Shown here: piece after piece, positions 44,840 to 54,595 of the stretch
Layout: each line of letters opens with the position of its first letter
Numbering within the stretch: the first letter of the stretch is position 1
Assembly (NCBI RefSeq): GCF_030732865.1
Contig: NZ_JASHKB010000005.1
Span: forward strand, 1-64,000
DNA from: Roseitalea sp. MMSF_3546
GTDB lineage: Bacteria; Pseudomonadota; Alphaproteobacteria; Rhizobiales; Rhizobiaceae
Direction of reading: 5' to 3'
Length of the DNA stretch: 64,000 bases
Made by a program: the position numbers and the translations under genes
The notes under the pieces: model-generated
Seen by the model: only the letters and a program-made list of their open reading frames with translations
Told to the model about the DNA's origin: nothing
The model's database searches: none

Positions 44840-45619
44840 ATGAACACCACGCTGATCAGCTTCAACCAGATCGCGCGCGACATGGACGCCTCGATCGGGC
44901 GTCTGTCCGAGCGCGCCGACATCCAGCGCGAGGTCGACTATTACCGGGAGACGATCGAGGCCATCAAGTCGCCCGAGGATCTGGTGGCCGATACCCGGCT
45001 GTTCGATTTCGCCATGCGCGCGCACGGGCTGGAGGACATGGCCTATGCCAAGGCCTTCATGCTCAAGGTCATGAAGGAGGGGCGCGACGCCGACGATGCA
45101 TTCGCCAACACGCTGACCGATCCGCGCTATCGCGACTTCGCGGCGACCTTCGATTTCGCCCGCTACGGCGAGACGGCGACCACCTTCACCAAGGCGCGCG
45201 AGGGCGTGGTCGAGCGCTATCTGGTGCAATCGCTCGAAGCCGAGGCCGGCGCCTCCGATCCGGGGGTGCGGCTGGCGCTGTATTTCCAGCGCAAGGCACC
45301 GCAGATCGACAACTACTACGCCATCCTGGCCGACAAGGCGCTGGCGGAGGTGGTGCGCACTTCGCTGGGCCTGCCCGATTCCATGGCCATGCTCGACATC
45401 GACCGGCAGGTCGAGATCATCTCCGAAAAGCTGTCGCTGGACGATCTGAAGGATCCTGAGAAGATCGACGAGATGCTGCAGCGCTTCGCCAATCTCTGGC
45501 AACTCAAGGGCGGCGGGCCGCAGGCGGGCCAGTCGACCGTGGCGAGCCTGCTCATGCCGAGCGCCTCGCGCGCCCTGTCGCCGGACCTGCTGCTGCAGAT
45601 GCAGCAATTGGGGCGCTGA
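44840..45619 (+). CDS. DUF1217 flagellar-locus protein
   Basis: A 259-residue, almost wholly helical protein of the DUF1217 family, found next to flgF in rhizobial flagellar clusters. SPEDLVADTRLFDFAMRAHG and a following AKAFMLKVMKEG are typical. Its molecular role is unknown. It opens the rightward operon and ends 2 bases before flgF. Confidence 0.88.
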   Translation: MNTTLISFNQIARDMDASIGRLSERADIQREVDYYRETIEAIKSPEDLVADTRLFDFAMRAHGLEDMAYAKAFMLKVMKEGRDADDAFANTLTDPRYRDFAATFDFARYGETATTFTKAREGVVERYLVQSLEAEAGASDPGVRLALYFQRKAPQIDNYYAILADKALAEVVRTSLGLPDSMAMLDIDRQVEIISEKLSLDDLKDPEKIDEMLQRFANLWQLKGGGPQAGQSTVASLLMPSASRALSPDLLLQMQQLGR

Positions 45620-45621
45620 CC

Positions 45622-46353
45622 ATGGACAGTTCAGCGGTCGCGCTCTCCTCGGTCATCGCCGCCGAGCGGCGGCTGACGACAATCGCCTCCAACATCGCCA
45701 ATGCGCGCACGGTCGGCTTCCGCGCATCCGAAGTGCGCTTCGAAGAGGTGATCCAGCGCGTTCAGACGCAGTCCGGCCCCGAGAGCGTGGCCTTCGCCTC
45801 GCAGGGCGAGGAATACATGGACACCGAGCCGGGCGGTCTCGAGCGCACCGGCGGGCCGCTCGATTTCGCCATTCGGGGCGATGCCTGGTTCGCGCTGCAG
45901 ACGCCCGAGGGCGTGGCGGTGACGCGCGACGGCCGCTTTTCCATCCTGCCCAATGGCGATGTCGTCTCGCTTTCGGGGCATGCCGTGCTCGATCCGGGCG
46001 GCGCGCCGCTCGTCGTCGACCCGGAGGGCGGGCCGCTGCGCATGGGCGCGGACGGCTTCCTGCGTCAGGATGGCCAGCAGATCGGTGCCTTCGGCCTTTA
46101 TGCGTTCGAGCCGAAGGCCGATTTCGTGCGCCACGCCGATTCGGGCATTCTGGTCGGGGCGCTGCCCGAGCCGGTGGTCGACGAGGCCGATGTCACCATC
46201 GTGCAGGGCTTTGTCGAGCAGTCCAATGTCGACCCGGTTCTGGAGATCACCAAGCTGATCACCGTGCAGCGCTCGTTCGACTATTCGAACGCGATGGTGA
46301 ACGCGACCGCGGAATCGCGCAAGAAGCTGATCGATGCGCTCCATGCCCGCTGA
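45622..46353 (+). CDS. flgF: Flagellar proximal rod protein FlgF
   Basis: A 243-residue rod protein. The N-terminus (LSSVIAAERRLTTIASNIAN, then ARTVGFRASEVRFEE) and the C-terminal segment (VEQSNVDPVLEITKLITVQR, then SFDYSNAMV) are the helical ends shared by axial proteins. The middle GPLDFAIRGDAWFALQTPEG is typical of FlgF/FlgG. Overlaps fliI by 20 bases. Confidence 0.94.
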   Translation: MDSSAVALSSVIAAERRLTTIASNIANARTVGFRASEVRFEEVIQRVQTQSGPESVAFASQGEEYMDTEPGGLERTGGPLDFAIRGDAWFALQTPEGVAVTRDGRFSILPNGDVVSLSGHAVLDPGGAPLVVDPEGGPLRMGADGFLRQDGQQIGAFGLYAFEPKADFVRHADSGILVGALPEPVVDEADVTIVQGFVEQSNVDPVLEITKLITVQRSFDYSNAMVNATAESRKKLIDALHAR

Positions 46354-47695
46354 GCCGCGCCAGGACCTGGACGCGCTGGCCGGACGGCTGCTGGCGCTGC
46401 CGGCCGCGTCCGACCTGGTTGCCGAGGGCGGGCGCGTTGTCGCGCTGCGGCCCGATGCGGCGATCGTGCGCGGCCTGCCCGCGCATGCGCGCATCGGCGA
46501 TGTGGTGCGCTTTGGCGCCCTGCGCGAGCAGGCGCTCGGCGAGGTGCTGCATATCGAGGGCGGCGAGTGCATCGTGGCGCGGATGACCGGGCTTTCGGGT
46601 CTGGTGGTCGGCGAGGCGGCGTTCCATCTCGGCGCGATCCGGCCGCAAGCGGACGAGAGCTGGCTGGGCCGGGTGGTCGACGCGCTCGGCCGGCCGGTCG
46701 ACGGGCGCGGCCCGCTCGCTTCGACACGAGCGCGCGCCAGGGCCGGGCAGCGCCATGGGGCGCTCGATCGCGGCCGGGTCAGCGAGGCCTTTCGCACCGG
46801 CGTGCGGGTCATCGACCTGTTCACGCCGCTGTGCATCGGCCAGCGCTTCGGCGTCTTCGCCGGCTCGGGCGTGGGCAAGTCGACGCTGTTGGCCATGCTG
46901 GCGCGCGCCGGCGCTTTCGACGCGGTGGTCGTCGCGCTGGTCGGCGAGCGTTCGCGCGAGGTGCGCGAGTTCGTCGAGGACACCCTTGGCGCCGACACCA
47001 TGGCGAAATCGCTTGTCGTGGCCGCCACGGGCGATGAGAGCGCGATCATGCGCCGGCGTGCGGCGCCGCTCGCCATGGGGTTCGCCGAAGCGCTGCGCGA
47101 CAGGGGCAGGCGGGTCCTGTTCCTGCTCGATTCGGTCACGCGGTTCGCCCATGCGCTGCGCGAGACCGGCATCGCGGCCGGCCAGCCGCCGGTGCAGCGC
47201 GGCTATCCGGCGACCGTGTTCGCCGAGATGCCGATGCTGCTCGAGCGCGCCGGGCCGGGCGGGGCTCAGGGCGGGTCGATCACCGCCATCGTGACCGTGC
47301 TGGTCGATGGCGACGACCACAACGATCCCGTCGCCGACACCATGCGCGGCATTCTCGACGGGCATCTGGTGCTCGAAAGGGCGATCGCCGATGCCGGCCG
47401 CTATCCGCCGGTCAACGCGCTGTCGTCCATCTCGCGGCTGGCAAGCCGCGTGTGGACGCCGCAGCAGGCCGAACTGATCACCAGCCTGCGCGCGCTGATC
47501 GCGCGGTTCGAGGAGACGCGCGACCTGCGGCTTCTGGGCGGCTGGCAGAGGGGCGTCGACCCGGAACTGGACAAGGCCGTCGAAACGGTGCCGCAGATCT
47601 ATCGCGCGCTGCACCAGACCCCGCAGCATCCGCGCTCGGCCGACCCGTTCGCCGAACTGGCCGAACTGCTGCGCCATGAAAACCGTGCCGGCTGA
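46334..47695 (+). CDS. fliI: Flagellum-specific ATPase FliI
   Basis: A 453-residue F1-beta-like ATPase of the export apparatus. Walker A is GSGVGKSTLLAML (about residue 178); VLFLLDSVTRFAHALRE holds Walker B, and the P-A-T-V-F-A-E-M-P loop follows. The start at 46334 overlaps flgF; an ATG at 46343 is a near alternative. No fliJ is seen nearby. Confidence 0.96.
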   Translation: MRSMPAEPRQDLDALAGRLLALPAASDLVAEGGRVVALRPDAAIVRGLPAHARIGDVVRFGALREQALGEVLHIEGGECIVARMTGLSGLVVGEAAFHLGAIRPQADESWLGRVVDALGRPVDGRGPLASTRARARAGQRHGALDRGRVSEAFRTGVRVIDLFTPLCIGQRFGVFAGSGVGKSTLLAMLARAGAFDAVVVALVGERSREVREFVEDTLGADTMAKSLVVAATGDESAIMRRRAAPLAMGFAEALRDRGRRVLFLLDSVTRFAHALRETGIAAGQPPVQRGYPATVFAEMPMLLERAGPGGAQGGSITAIVTVLVDGDDHNDPVADTMRGILDGHLVLERAIADAGRYPPVNALSSISRLASRVWTPQQAELITSLRALIARFEETRDLRLLGGWQRGVDPELDKAVETVPQIYRALHQTPQHPRSADPFAELAELLRHENRAG

Positions 47696-48311
47696 GCGCG
47701 ACGTGAAGCGGATCCTTGCACGGGTGGAGCGAAAGCGCGCGCGCAAGCGGCGGCGCCGGGCGACGCGCATCGCGCCGGTCGACGTCGCCATCGGCTTTGC
47801 GGTGACGATGATCGCCGGCTTTTCGATCTATCTGCCGCTCGACGCCCATTTCAACGCCGACGGCTATTCGCCCCCCGAGCTCGAATTCTCGCGTGGCGGC
47901 AAGGTGCCGGCCGACGAGATCGGCGGACAGCAGCCGCGCACGCCGCTGTTCGATGCCGAACAGACCGCGCGCGTCGTCGCACCCGACGAGGCCGACCCGG
48001 GCGAGGCGGCGGCCGGCGCGACCGACCCGGTCACCACGGCGGGCGTGCCCCCCGGGGTCGACCCGGTCACCACCGGCACGGTGCCGCAGGAGGACAGCCC
48101 GCGCCGCGTCGGCGAGGATGCGGCGGTCTATACGCTCGTCGACGCGCGACCGGGCTCGGCGCTGATCGCCGACCGCCAGGGCATCTATCTGGTGCGACGC
48201 GGCGCGCGCCTGCCGGACGGCCGGCGTGTCGTGGCGGTTTCCGGTCAGGGCGCGACCGTGCGCATCGAACTCGCCGGCGGCGATGTCGCCCGGCTCGAAG
48301 CGCTCGAGTGA
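47676..48311 (+). CDS. Flagellar-locus membrane protein of unknown function
   Basis: A 211-residue protein between fliI and flgB, a position where rhizobial clusters also carry an uncharacterised gene. It has a very basic N-terminus (ARVERKRARKRRRRATR), one membrane helix (about residues 36-54, VDVAIGFAVTMIAGFSIYLP), a disordered Pro/Asp-rich periplasmic linker, and a C-terminal beta-rich domain (YTLVDARPGSALIADRQG onward). It overlaps fliI by 20 bases. I do not know its role. Confidence 0.75.
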   Translation: MKTVPAERDVKRILARVERKRARKRRRRATRIAPVDVAIGFAVTMIAGFSIYLPLDAHFNADGYSPPELEFSRGGKVPADEIGGQQPRTPLFDAEQTARVVAPDEADPGEAAAGATDPVTTAGVPPGVDPVTTGTVPQEDSPRRVGEDAAVYTLVDARPGSALIADRQGIYLVRRGARLPDGRRVVAVSGQGATVRIELAGGDVARLEALE

Positions 48312-48371
48312 AACCCGGCAAGCCACGCGCAAGTCAGCCGCCATAGGATCGGGACAGGAAAGGTTCCGACC

Positions 48372-48752
48372 ATGACGCCAGTGCAGCTTTTCGACCTTGC
48401 GACCCGCCAGGCCCAGTGGCTGTCGGCGCGTCAGGCGGCGATCGCCGGCAACATCGCCAATGCCAATGCGCCGGGCTACCAGACCATGGATGTGGTGCCT
48501 TTCGAGGCAAGCTTCGAGGCGCAGATGCAACTCGCCCGGGTGCGGCTTCAGGCGACCCATCCCGACCATGTGGGCGTGCGCGCGGGCGCCGAGGCGCCGG
48601 GCGCGCCGATGCCGGCGGTCGAATCGACCGGCAAGCCCGTGGGGATGGAGCAGGAGCTGGCCAAGTCCGGCGCGGTGCGCGCCGGCATGCAGATGAACAC
48701 GGCGGTGGTCGCCGCCTTCCACCGCATGACGCTGATGGTCACGAAGGGCTGA
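48372..48752 (+). CDS. flgB: Flagellar rod protein FlgB
   Basis: A 126-residue proximal rod subunit. [20 protein letters not shown] is the axial-protein N-helix. The C-terminal helix (residues about 95-125) ends [13 protein letters not shown]. Four bases separate it from flgC. Confidence 0.94.
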   Translation: MTPVQLFDLATRQAQWLSARQAAIAGNIANANAPGYQTMDVVPFEASFEAQMQLARVRLQATHPDHVGVRAGAEAPGAPMPAVESTGKPVGMEQELAKSGAVRAGMQMNTAVVAAFHRMTLMVTKG

Positions 48753-48756
48753 CGCC

Positions 48757-49173
48757 ATGGATCCGCTTTCGGCAGCACTGAAGGTCGCCGGTTCGGGCTT
48801 GCAGGCCGAATCGGTGCGTTTGCGCGTTGTTTCGGAGAATATCGCCAACGCCAACTCGACCGGCGATACGCCGGGCGAGGTGCCCTATGGGCGCAAGCTC
48901 GTCTCCTTCAGGACGATCATGGACCGCAGCGCTCCCGGCGCCATGGTCGAGATCGACCGGATCGCGCTCGACCGGGCGCCGTTCATGCAGGAGTTCAATC
49001 CCTCCCATCCGGCCGCCGACGATCAGGGCTATGTCAAGTTGCCCAATGTCAACGCGCTGGTCGAGATCGCCGATATGCGCGAGGCCAATCGCAGCTATCA
49101 GGCCAATCTGCAGGTGCTCAAGCAGGCCCGTGAACTGATCTCCATGACCATCGACCTGATGAGGACGCGCTGA
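48757..49173 (+). CDS. flgC: Flagellar rod protein FlgC
   Basis: A 138-residue rod subunit with [20 protein letters not shown] at the start, the PYGRKLVSF strand, and a C-terminal [20 protein letters not shown] followed by [12 protein letters not shown]. It overlaps fliE by one base. Confidence 0.95.
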   Translation: MDPLSAALKVAGSGLQAESVRLRVVSENIANANSTGDTPGEVPYGRKLVSFRTIMDRSAPGAMVEIDRIALDRAPFMQEFNPSHPAADDQGYVKLPNVNALVEIADMREANRSYQANLQVLKQARELISMTIDLMRTR

Positions 49174-49496
49174 TGATCGAGGGGCTCAACGCGGTCGCGC
49201 TCGACGCCCTGTCGCGGGTCGACCGGACCGGCGTCGCCGGACAGGGTGCCGGCGGTGCCGGCGTCGGCAATGTCGGCGACATCTCCTTTACCCAGGTGCT
49301 GCGCGAGCAGATGGCGGCGACCGCGAGCACGGTGAAGACGGCCGAGGCGACGGCGATCCGGTCCATGACCGGCCAGATGGATGCGCGGGCGGTGGCCGAC
49401 GCGGTGATGGAGGCCGAGCGCAACCTGCAGGCGGCGGTGGCCATCCGCGACAAGATCGTCACCGCCTATCTCGACATGACCCGCATGGCGATCTGA
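49173..49496 (+). CDS. fliE: Flagellar hook-basal body protein FliE
   Basis: A 107-residue MS-ring/rod adaptor. [20 protein letters not shown] is the central helix. The C-terminus ([20 protein letters not shown], ending DMTRMAI) is the rod-type helix of the family. Fits the order flgB-flgC-fliE. Confidence 0.94.
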   Translation: MIEGLNAVALDALSRVDRTGVAGQGAGGAGVGNVGDISFTQVLREQMAATASTVKTAEATAIRSMTGQMDARAVADAVMEAERNLQAAVAIRDKIVTAYLDMTRMAI

Positions 49497-49509
49497 GGAG
49501 TTTGAACCG

Positions 49510-50298
49510 ATGAAGGCCCTTTCCATCGCCGCGACCGGCATGAATGCCCAGCAGGCCAATCTGGAGGTGATCGCCAACAACATCGCCAATGTGAACACCA
49601 CCGGCTTCAAGCGCGCGCGGGCCGAATTCACCGACCTTCTCTACCAGGTCGAGCGCGCCGCCGGCGTGCCGGTGCGGGCCAATGACAACCTGGTGCCCGA
49701 GGGCAGCCATATCGGGCTTGGCGTGCGCACGGCCGCGGTGCGCGAGATCCACACGCAAGGGGCGCTGAACGCGACCGGCAACAGTTTCGATCTGGCGCTG
49801 ACCGGCGAGGGCTACTTCCAGATCGAAAGCGCCGATGGCGGCACGCACTACACGCGCGCGGGCGCCTTCAACACCAATGCGCAGGGCCAGCTGGTGACGA
49901 TCGACGGCTATCCCGTCCAGCCGGCGATCGCCGTGCCGGCCGATGCGGTGGACGTGATCATCAATGACAGCGGCCAGGTGTTCGCGCGGGTCGCCGGGCA
50001 GGCCGAACTGCAGCAACTCGGCCAGCTCACGCTCGCCACCTTCGCCAACAGCGCCGGCCTCAAGCCGCTGGGCGGCAATCTGTACGCCGAGACCGAGGCG
50101 TCCGGCGCGCCTGTGGTCGGCGTGCCCGGCGATCCGGGCTATGCGACCTTGCGCCAGGGCTATCTGGAAGCGTCCAATGTCGATCCGGTCAAGGAGATCA
50201 CCGAGCTGATCGCCGCGCAGCGCGGCTACGAGATGAACTCCAAGGTCATCCAGGCGGCCGATCAGATGGCCGGGACGATCTCCAACGGCCTGAGATAG
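49510..50298 (+). CDS. flgG: Flagellar distal rod protein FlgG
   Basis: A 262-residue rod protein, the expected size. [20 protein letters not shown] and [20 protein letters not shown] are nearly invariant in FlgG. The end has [20 protein letters not shown] followed by [15 protein letters not shown] lies 6-7 bases before the ATG. Confidence 0.97.
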   Translation: MKALSIAATGMNAQQANLEVIANNIANVNTTGFKRARAEFTDLLYQVERAAGVPVRANDNLVPEGSHIGLGVRTAAVREIHTQGALNATGNSFDLALTGEGYFQIESADGGTHYTRAGAFNTNAQGQLVTIDGYPVQPAIAVPADAVDVIINDSGQVFARVAGQAELQQLGQLTLATFANSAGLKPLGGNLYAETEASGAPVVGVPGDPGYATLRQGYLEASNVDPVKEITELIAAQRGYEMNSKVIQAADQMAGTISNGLR

Positions 50299-50313
50299 GC
50301 GCGGGGGCAGGTG

Positions 50314-50760
50314 ATGCGCACCATCGCGGCCCTGATACTCCTTGTGGCCGGCGCCCTGCCGGCGCTGGCGGCCGGTCCCTATGACTATGCCGTCGTCACG
50401 AAGGTGGTCTATCCGGGCCAGAAGGTCGAGCAGGCGGCGACCGATATCCGCCAGCACACCGTCGAAATACCCGATGGCTATCCGGTGCTGCGCGCGCGCG
50501 CCGATCTGGCCGGCATGGTGGCGGTCAAGACCTTGCTGCCGGGCCGCGCCATCGCGCCCGACATGGTGCGCGAACCGCACGCGGTGGAGGCGGGCACGGC
50601 CGTCTCGGTGCGGCTCGTCGAGGGTCCGCTGACCATCGAGATGAAGGCGGTCGCGCTCGAGGACGGCGCGGTGGGCGATTCGATCCGCGTGCGCAATGCC
50701 GACAATGGCCGGTCGATCTGCGCGGTGGTGCGCGCGGCGGCGACGGTCGAGGCGTGCTGA
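50314..50760 (+). CDS. flgA: P-ring assembly chaperone FlgA
   Basis: A 148-residue secreted protein with a signal peptide (MRTIAALILLVAGALPALA). The SAF domain follows with VYPGQKVEQAATDIR, AVKTLLPGRAIAPDMV and the final GDSIRVRNADNGR strand. It helps FlgI polymerise in the periplasm, and flgI is the next gene. ATG 50314 is chosen over a GTG one codon earlier. Confidence 0.92.
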   Translation: MRTIAALILLVAGALPALAAGPYDYAVVTKVVYPGQKVEQAATDIRQHTVEIPDGYPVLRARADLAGMVAVKTLLPGRAIAPDMVREPHAVEAGTAVSVRLVEGPLTIEMKAVALEDGAVGDSIRVRNADNGRSICAVVRAAATVEAC

Positions 50761-50762
50761 CC

Positions 50763-51863
50763 ATGGCGCGGCTGTTCCTTGCCCTTTTGCTGTGCGTCAT
50801 GGCCGGCGCCGAGGCGCTGGCCGCCTCGCGCATCAAGGACATCGCCGTGCTGCAGGGCGCGCGCGACAACCAGCTCATCGGCTACGGCCTGGTCGTCGGC
50901 CTGCAGGGGACCGGCGACAGCCTGCGCAATGCGCCGTTCACCGAACAGTCCATGCGGTCCATGCTCGACACGCTGGGCGTTGCGACCGCCCAGGGGCGGG
51001 CAAGGCTGCGCAACATCGCCGCCGTCATGGTCACGGCCGATCTGCCGGCCTTCGCCACTTCGGGCGCGCGCATCGACGTGACGGTCTCGTCGCTGGGCGA
51101 TGCCTCCTCGCTCGGCGGCGGCCAGCTCGTCATGACGCCGCTTCTGGGCGCGGACGGGCAGATCTACGCGGTGGCGCAGGGGCCGGTCTCGATTTCCGGC
51201 TTTTCGGCCGAAGGGGCGGCCGAGACCGTCACGCAAGGGGCGCCGACCACGGGCCGCATCGCCGGCGGGGCGATCGTCGAGCGCGAGATCGGCGTCGATT
51301 TCGACCGCGAGGGCGCGTTCCTTCTGCAATTGCGCAATCCCGACTTTTCGACCGCCGTGGCGGTGACCGATGCGATCAACGCGTTCGCGCGGACGCGCTT
51401 TGGCCGGGCGACGGCCACCGAACTGGACGCGCGCACGGTCCGGCTGCACAAGCCCGAAGGCGTGTCGCCGGCGCGGTTCATCGCGGCCATCGAGAACCTG
51501 ACGGTGACGACTGACCAGCCGGCGCGGATCGTGCTCGACGAGAAGTCCGGCACGGTGGTGATCGGCGCCGATGTGCGCGTCTCCAAGGTCGCCGTCAGCC
51601 ATGGCACGCTGACCGTGCGGGTGACGGAAATGCCGCGCATCGTCCAGCCGCGTCCCTTCACCGATGGCGAGACGGCGGTCGAGCCGTCGACCTTCATCGA
51701 TGTCGACCAGGCCGGCACGCAGATCGGCACGATCGAGGGCGTCGACCTGCAAAGCCTGATCGAGGGGCTCAACCGGCTCGGCGTGCAGCCGCGCGACATC
51801 ATCGCGATCCTTCAGGCGATCAAGAGCGCCGGTGCGCTCAATGCCGAACTGGTGGTGCAATGA
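50763..51863 (+). CDS. flgI: Flagellar P-ring protein FlgI
   Basis: A 366-residue periplasmic ring protein with a signal peptide (MARLFLALLLCVMAGAEALA). SRIKDIAVLQGARDNQLIGY and GTGDSLRNAPFTEQSMRSML are hallmark FlgI motifs, as is the late GVQPRDIIAILQAIKSAGAL. ATG 50763 is used; an in-frame GTG three codons upstream overlaps flgA. Confidence 0.96.
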   Translation: MARLFLALLLCVMAGAEALAASRIKDIAVLQGARDNQLIGYGLVVGLQGTGDSLRNAPFTEQSMRSMLDTLGVATAQGRARLRNIAAVMVTADLPAFATSGARIDVTVSSLGDASSLGGGQLVMTPLLGADGQIYAVAQGPVSISGFSAEGAAETVTQGAPTTGRIAGGAIVEREIGVDFDREGAFLLQLRNPDFSTAVAVTDAINAFARTRFGRATATELDARTVRLHKPEGVSPARFIAAIENLTVTTDQPARIVLDEKSGTVVIGADVRVSKVAVSHGTLTVRVTEMPRIVQPRPFTDGETAVEPSTFIDVDQAGTQIGTIEGVDLQSLIEGLNRLGVQPRDIIAILQAIKSAGALNAELVVQ

Positions 51864-52375
51864 AAGCCGACCGCACATCCGCCGGCCGGCCGGCCGATCC
51901 GGGCAGGCGGGCGCTGGCCGCCGGTCTCGCCGCGCTGTGCGCGGGTCTGCCCACGGCGGCGCTTTCGCAGTCGCGGGCGCAGTCGGACATCGAGACGTTC
52001 TGCGCGAACATTGCCGACGATGCGCGCGAGCGGCGCTATGCGATCCAGCGCGAGCAGCTCGAGGCGCTGCGCGCCGAGATCGAGGACAAGATCGCGCTGC
52101 TGGAGGAAAAGCGCGCCGATTTCGAGCGCTGGGCGCGCAAGCGCGAGGAATTCGCCGATGCGGCCAATGAAGGGCTGGTGGAGGTCTATTCGAACATGCG
52201 GCCCGACGCGGCGGCCGCGCGCATGGAGGAGATGCCCGCCGAACTGTCGGCGGCCCTGCTGGCCAAGCTCAAGCCACGCAGCTCGGCGGCGATCCTCAAC
52301 GAAATGAACGCCCGGCAGGCGGCACTGATCACGCAGATCATGGCCGCGGTCGGCGACACCAATCTGGGCGGCTGA
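51860..52375 (+). CDS. motE: MotE-like periplasmic chaperone (MgtE N-domain family)
   Basis: A 171-residue protein with an N-terminal export signal (about residues 18-36), a coiled coil (QREQLEALRAEIEDKIALLE, about 70-100) and an MgtE-N-type helical end (LSAALLAKLKPRSSAAILNE). In Sinorhizobium MotE stabilises the periplasmic motor protein MotC, which is encoded downstream here at 60473. It overlaps flgI by 4 bases. Confidence 0.85.
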   Translation: MKADRTSAGRPADPGRRALAAGLAALCAGLPTAALSQSRAQSDIETFCANIADDARERRYAIQREQLEALRAEIEDKIALLEEKRADFERWARKREEFADAANEGLVEVYSNMRPDAAAARMEEMPAELSAALLAKLKPRSSAAILNEMNARQAALITQIMAAVGDTNLGG

Positions 52376-52376
52376 C

Positions 52377-53096
52377 ATGGCAATGCAGGGCAGGGGCGCG
52401 AGACTGGCGGTGGCGCTCGTGGCCGCCGCGGCGCTCTCGGGGTGCGGTGTGACGCGCGATCTGGGCAAGCCGCCGGAGCTCTCGACGGTCGGCTCGGGCG
52501 TGCCGGGCGCCATGCCCGGCCCGCTCATCGAGCCGAAATATCCCGGCCCGGCGCTCAACAAGTATTCGACCTGGGACGACCGGTCGGCGAGCCTGTTCAC
52601 CGCTCGCAAGGCGCTGACGCGCGGCGATACGCTGACGGTGCGCATCGAGATCCAGGATCGGGCGCGGGTGCGCAGCGATTCCGAGCGCTCGCGCACGACC
52701 GGCCGGTCCTGGCGGCTGGGCGGCGACTACGACGTCAGCGGCGTCGGCGGCGAGGCCACGGGCAATGCGAGCCTTGGCGGGCAGACCGATTTCGACGGCG
52801 CCGGCGCGACCTCGCGCTCGGAGACGATCAGCCTGCGCATCGCAGCCTTCGTCGTCGATGTGCTGGAGAACGGTCATCTGGTCATCAAGGGCACGCAGGA
52901 GATCCGCGTCAATGCCGAGGTGCGCGTGCTGACGGTGGCCGGCATCGTGCGCCCGTCCGACATCGACCCGTCCAACACCGTCGACTATGACCGCATCGCC
53001 GAGGCGCGCATCTCCTATGGCGGCAAGGGCCATATCGCCGAGATGCAGCAGCCGCCCTATGGCCACCAGCTGATCGACCGACTGTCCCCCTTCTGA
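52377..53096 (+). CDS. flgH: Flagellar L-ring lipoprotein FlgH
   Basis: A 239-residue outer-membrane ring protein. A lipobox LSGC places the lipidated Cys at about residue 23. NKYSTWDDRSASLFTARKAL and TRGDTLTVRIEI are family patterns, and the C-terminus has ISYGGKGHIAEMQQPPYG. One base separates it from motE. Confidence 0.95.
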   Translation: MAMQGRGARLAVALVAAAALSGCGVTRDLGKPPELSTVGSGVPGAMPGPLIEPKYPGPALNKYSTWDDRSASLFTARKALTRGDTLTVRIEIQDRARVRSDSERSRTTGRSWRLGGDYDVSGVGGEATGNASLGGQTDFDGAGATSRSETISLRIAAFVVDVLENGHLVIKGTQEIRVNAEVRVLTVAGIVRPSDIDPSNTVDYDRIAEARISYGGKGHIAEMQQPPYGHQLIDRLSPF

Positions 53097-53106
53097 GCGT
53101 GATGCG

Positions 53107-53649
53107 ATGAGTGCCGCGACATCCCGGATCGACACCGATGACGACGATGACGAGCAGGCCCGGTCCTCGCCGCTGATGACGATCGCGCTGATCGCCCTGG
53201 CCGCGCTGATTGCCGGCGGGGCTGGTTTCGGCGCCGGAAAGGTGCTGTTCGCGCCGCTGGTCGCCGAGCGCGCGGTCGCGCCGGCACAGAAGCCGGCCGT
53301 GAGCGAAGCGGTCAGCCAGAGCGCGCCGGCGGTCACATACGGTGCGGAGGGGCCGGATCTGGGCGATCTGACGCTGATGGCGCTGGAGCCGGTGATGACC
53401 AATCTCGCCGCGCCCGCGCAGACCTGGGTGCGCGGCGAGTTCACGGTCGCGCTCGAGGGCGCCGCCGACGAGATGCTCGCCCAGGAGCTGCAGGCCGACA
53501 TCGTCGCCTATCTGCGCACGGTGCGCCTGCAATCGGTGAGCCAGCCCAGCGGTTTCCAGCACCTTGTCGCCGATCTCGAGGACCGGGCGGCGCTGCGCAG
53601 CGGCGGACGGGTCAAGCGCGTCTTCGTCAGGGCGCTGTTGTTCGAATGA
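53107..53649 (+). CDS. fliL: Flagellar basal body-associated protein FliL
   Basis: A 180-residue single-span protein surrounding the stator. The helix is at about residues 22-45 (SPLMTIALIALAALIAGGAG). The periplasmic part has the FliL pattern LEPVMTNLAAPAQTWVRGEF and ends VKRVFVRALLFE. It overlaps fliP by 4 bases. Confidence 0.93.
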   Translation: MSAATSRIDTDDDDDEQARSSPLMTIALIALAALIAGGAGFGAGKVLFAPLVAERAVAPAQKPAVSEAVSQSAPAVTYGAEGPDLGDLTLMALEPVMTNLAAPAQTWVRGEFTVALEGAADEMLAQELQADIVAYLRTVRLQSVSQPSGFQHLVADLEDRAALRSGGRVKRVFVRALLFE

Positions 53650-54389
53650 ACGGGATCCGCGCCGCGCTCGTGCTCGCCGCGCTCGTCGCCCTTCCCCAGA
53701 TGGCGGCCGCGCAGACACTCGACGGGTTGACCCTGCCCGACGAGATCGCCGGGCTGACCAGCGGCAACATCATCCAGCTGTTCGGGCTGATCACGGTGCT
53801 GGCGATCGCGCCGGGGCTGCTGATCATGGTGACGAGCTTCACGCGGTTCGTCATCGTCTTTTCGATCCTGCGCACCGGGCTGGGCCTGCAATCGACGCCG
53901 GCCAACATCATCCTGATATCGCTGGCGCTGTTCATGACCTTCTACGTCATGGCGCCGGTCTTCGACCGGGCATGGCAGAGCGGGCTGCAGCCGCTTCTGA
54001 ACAACGAGATCGAGGAGGACGAGGCACTGGCCAACATCGTCGATCCGTTCCGCACCTTCATGCTCGAGAACACGCGCGACGAGGACCTGAACCTGTTCAC
54101 CGACCTTGCCCGTGAGCGCGGCCAGGACGTGGTCACCAACGGCACGGTCGATCTGCGCGTGCTGATCCCGGCCTTCATGATTTCCGAGATCCGGCGCGGT
54201 TTCGAGATCGGCTTCCTTGTGGTGCTGCCGTTCCTGGTCATCGACCTGATCGTTGCGACCATCATCATGGCGATGGGCATGATGATGCTGCCGCCATCGG
54301 TGATCTCGCTGCCGTTCAAGATCCTGTTCTTCGTGATGATCGACGGCTGGAACCTGCTGGTGGGGAGCCTGGTGCGCTCGTTCGTGTGA
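53646..54389 (+). CDS. fliP: Flagellar export gate protein FliP
   Basis: A 247-residue export-gate subunit with a signal peptide (ending AAAQT) and four spans. Diagnostic motifs are LLIMVTSFTRFVIVFSILR, the segment GLGLQSTPANIILISLALF, PFRTFMLENTRDEDLNLF and LIPAFMISEIRRGFEIGF. It is the last gene before the flagellins; fliQ, fliR and flhA are not in the window. Confidence 0.97.
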   Translation: MNGIRAALVLAALVALPQMAAAQTLDGLTLPDEIAGLTSGNIIQLFGLITVLAIAPGLLIMVTSFTRFVIVFSILRTGLGLQSTPANIILISLALFMTFYVMAPVFDRAWQSGLQPLLNNEIEEDEALANIVDPFRTFMLENTRDEDLNLFTDLARERGQDVVTNGTVDLRVLIPAFMISEIRRGFEIGFLVVLPFLVIDLIVATIIMAMGMMMLPPSVISLPFKILFFVMIDGWNLLVGSLVRSFV

Positions 54390-54425
54390 CCGGCGCAGCA
54401 CATCGGTAACGATATCGCGCGCGGG

Positions 54426-54450
54426 GGTTGCGCCACGGCCGGGCGCAATC
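54426..54450 (+). terminator. Hairpin downstream of fliP
   Basis: TTGCGCC (54428-54434) pairs with GGCGCAA (54442-54448) over a 7-base loop, and the stem extends by two pairs. No U-tract follows, so it may be a weak terminator or a processing structure. Confidence 0.4.
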
Positions 54451-54595
54451 CGGATTTCAGGAAATCTTAAAGCTTTGACGCTAGGTGGGTTGCAACAGCA
54501 GTGAATGCCGGGGGACGGCAGGGCATGAGGCCAATTCACTGCGACCGGATGACCGGCATGTCTCTCTGGCAATACAATTGTGGAAAGGGGCAGAA

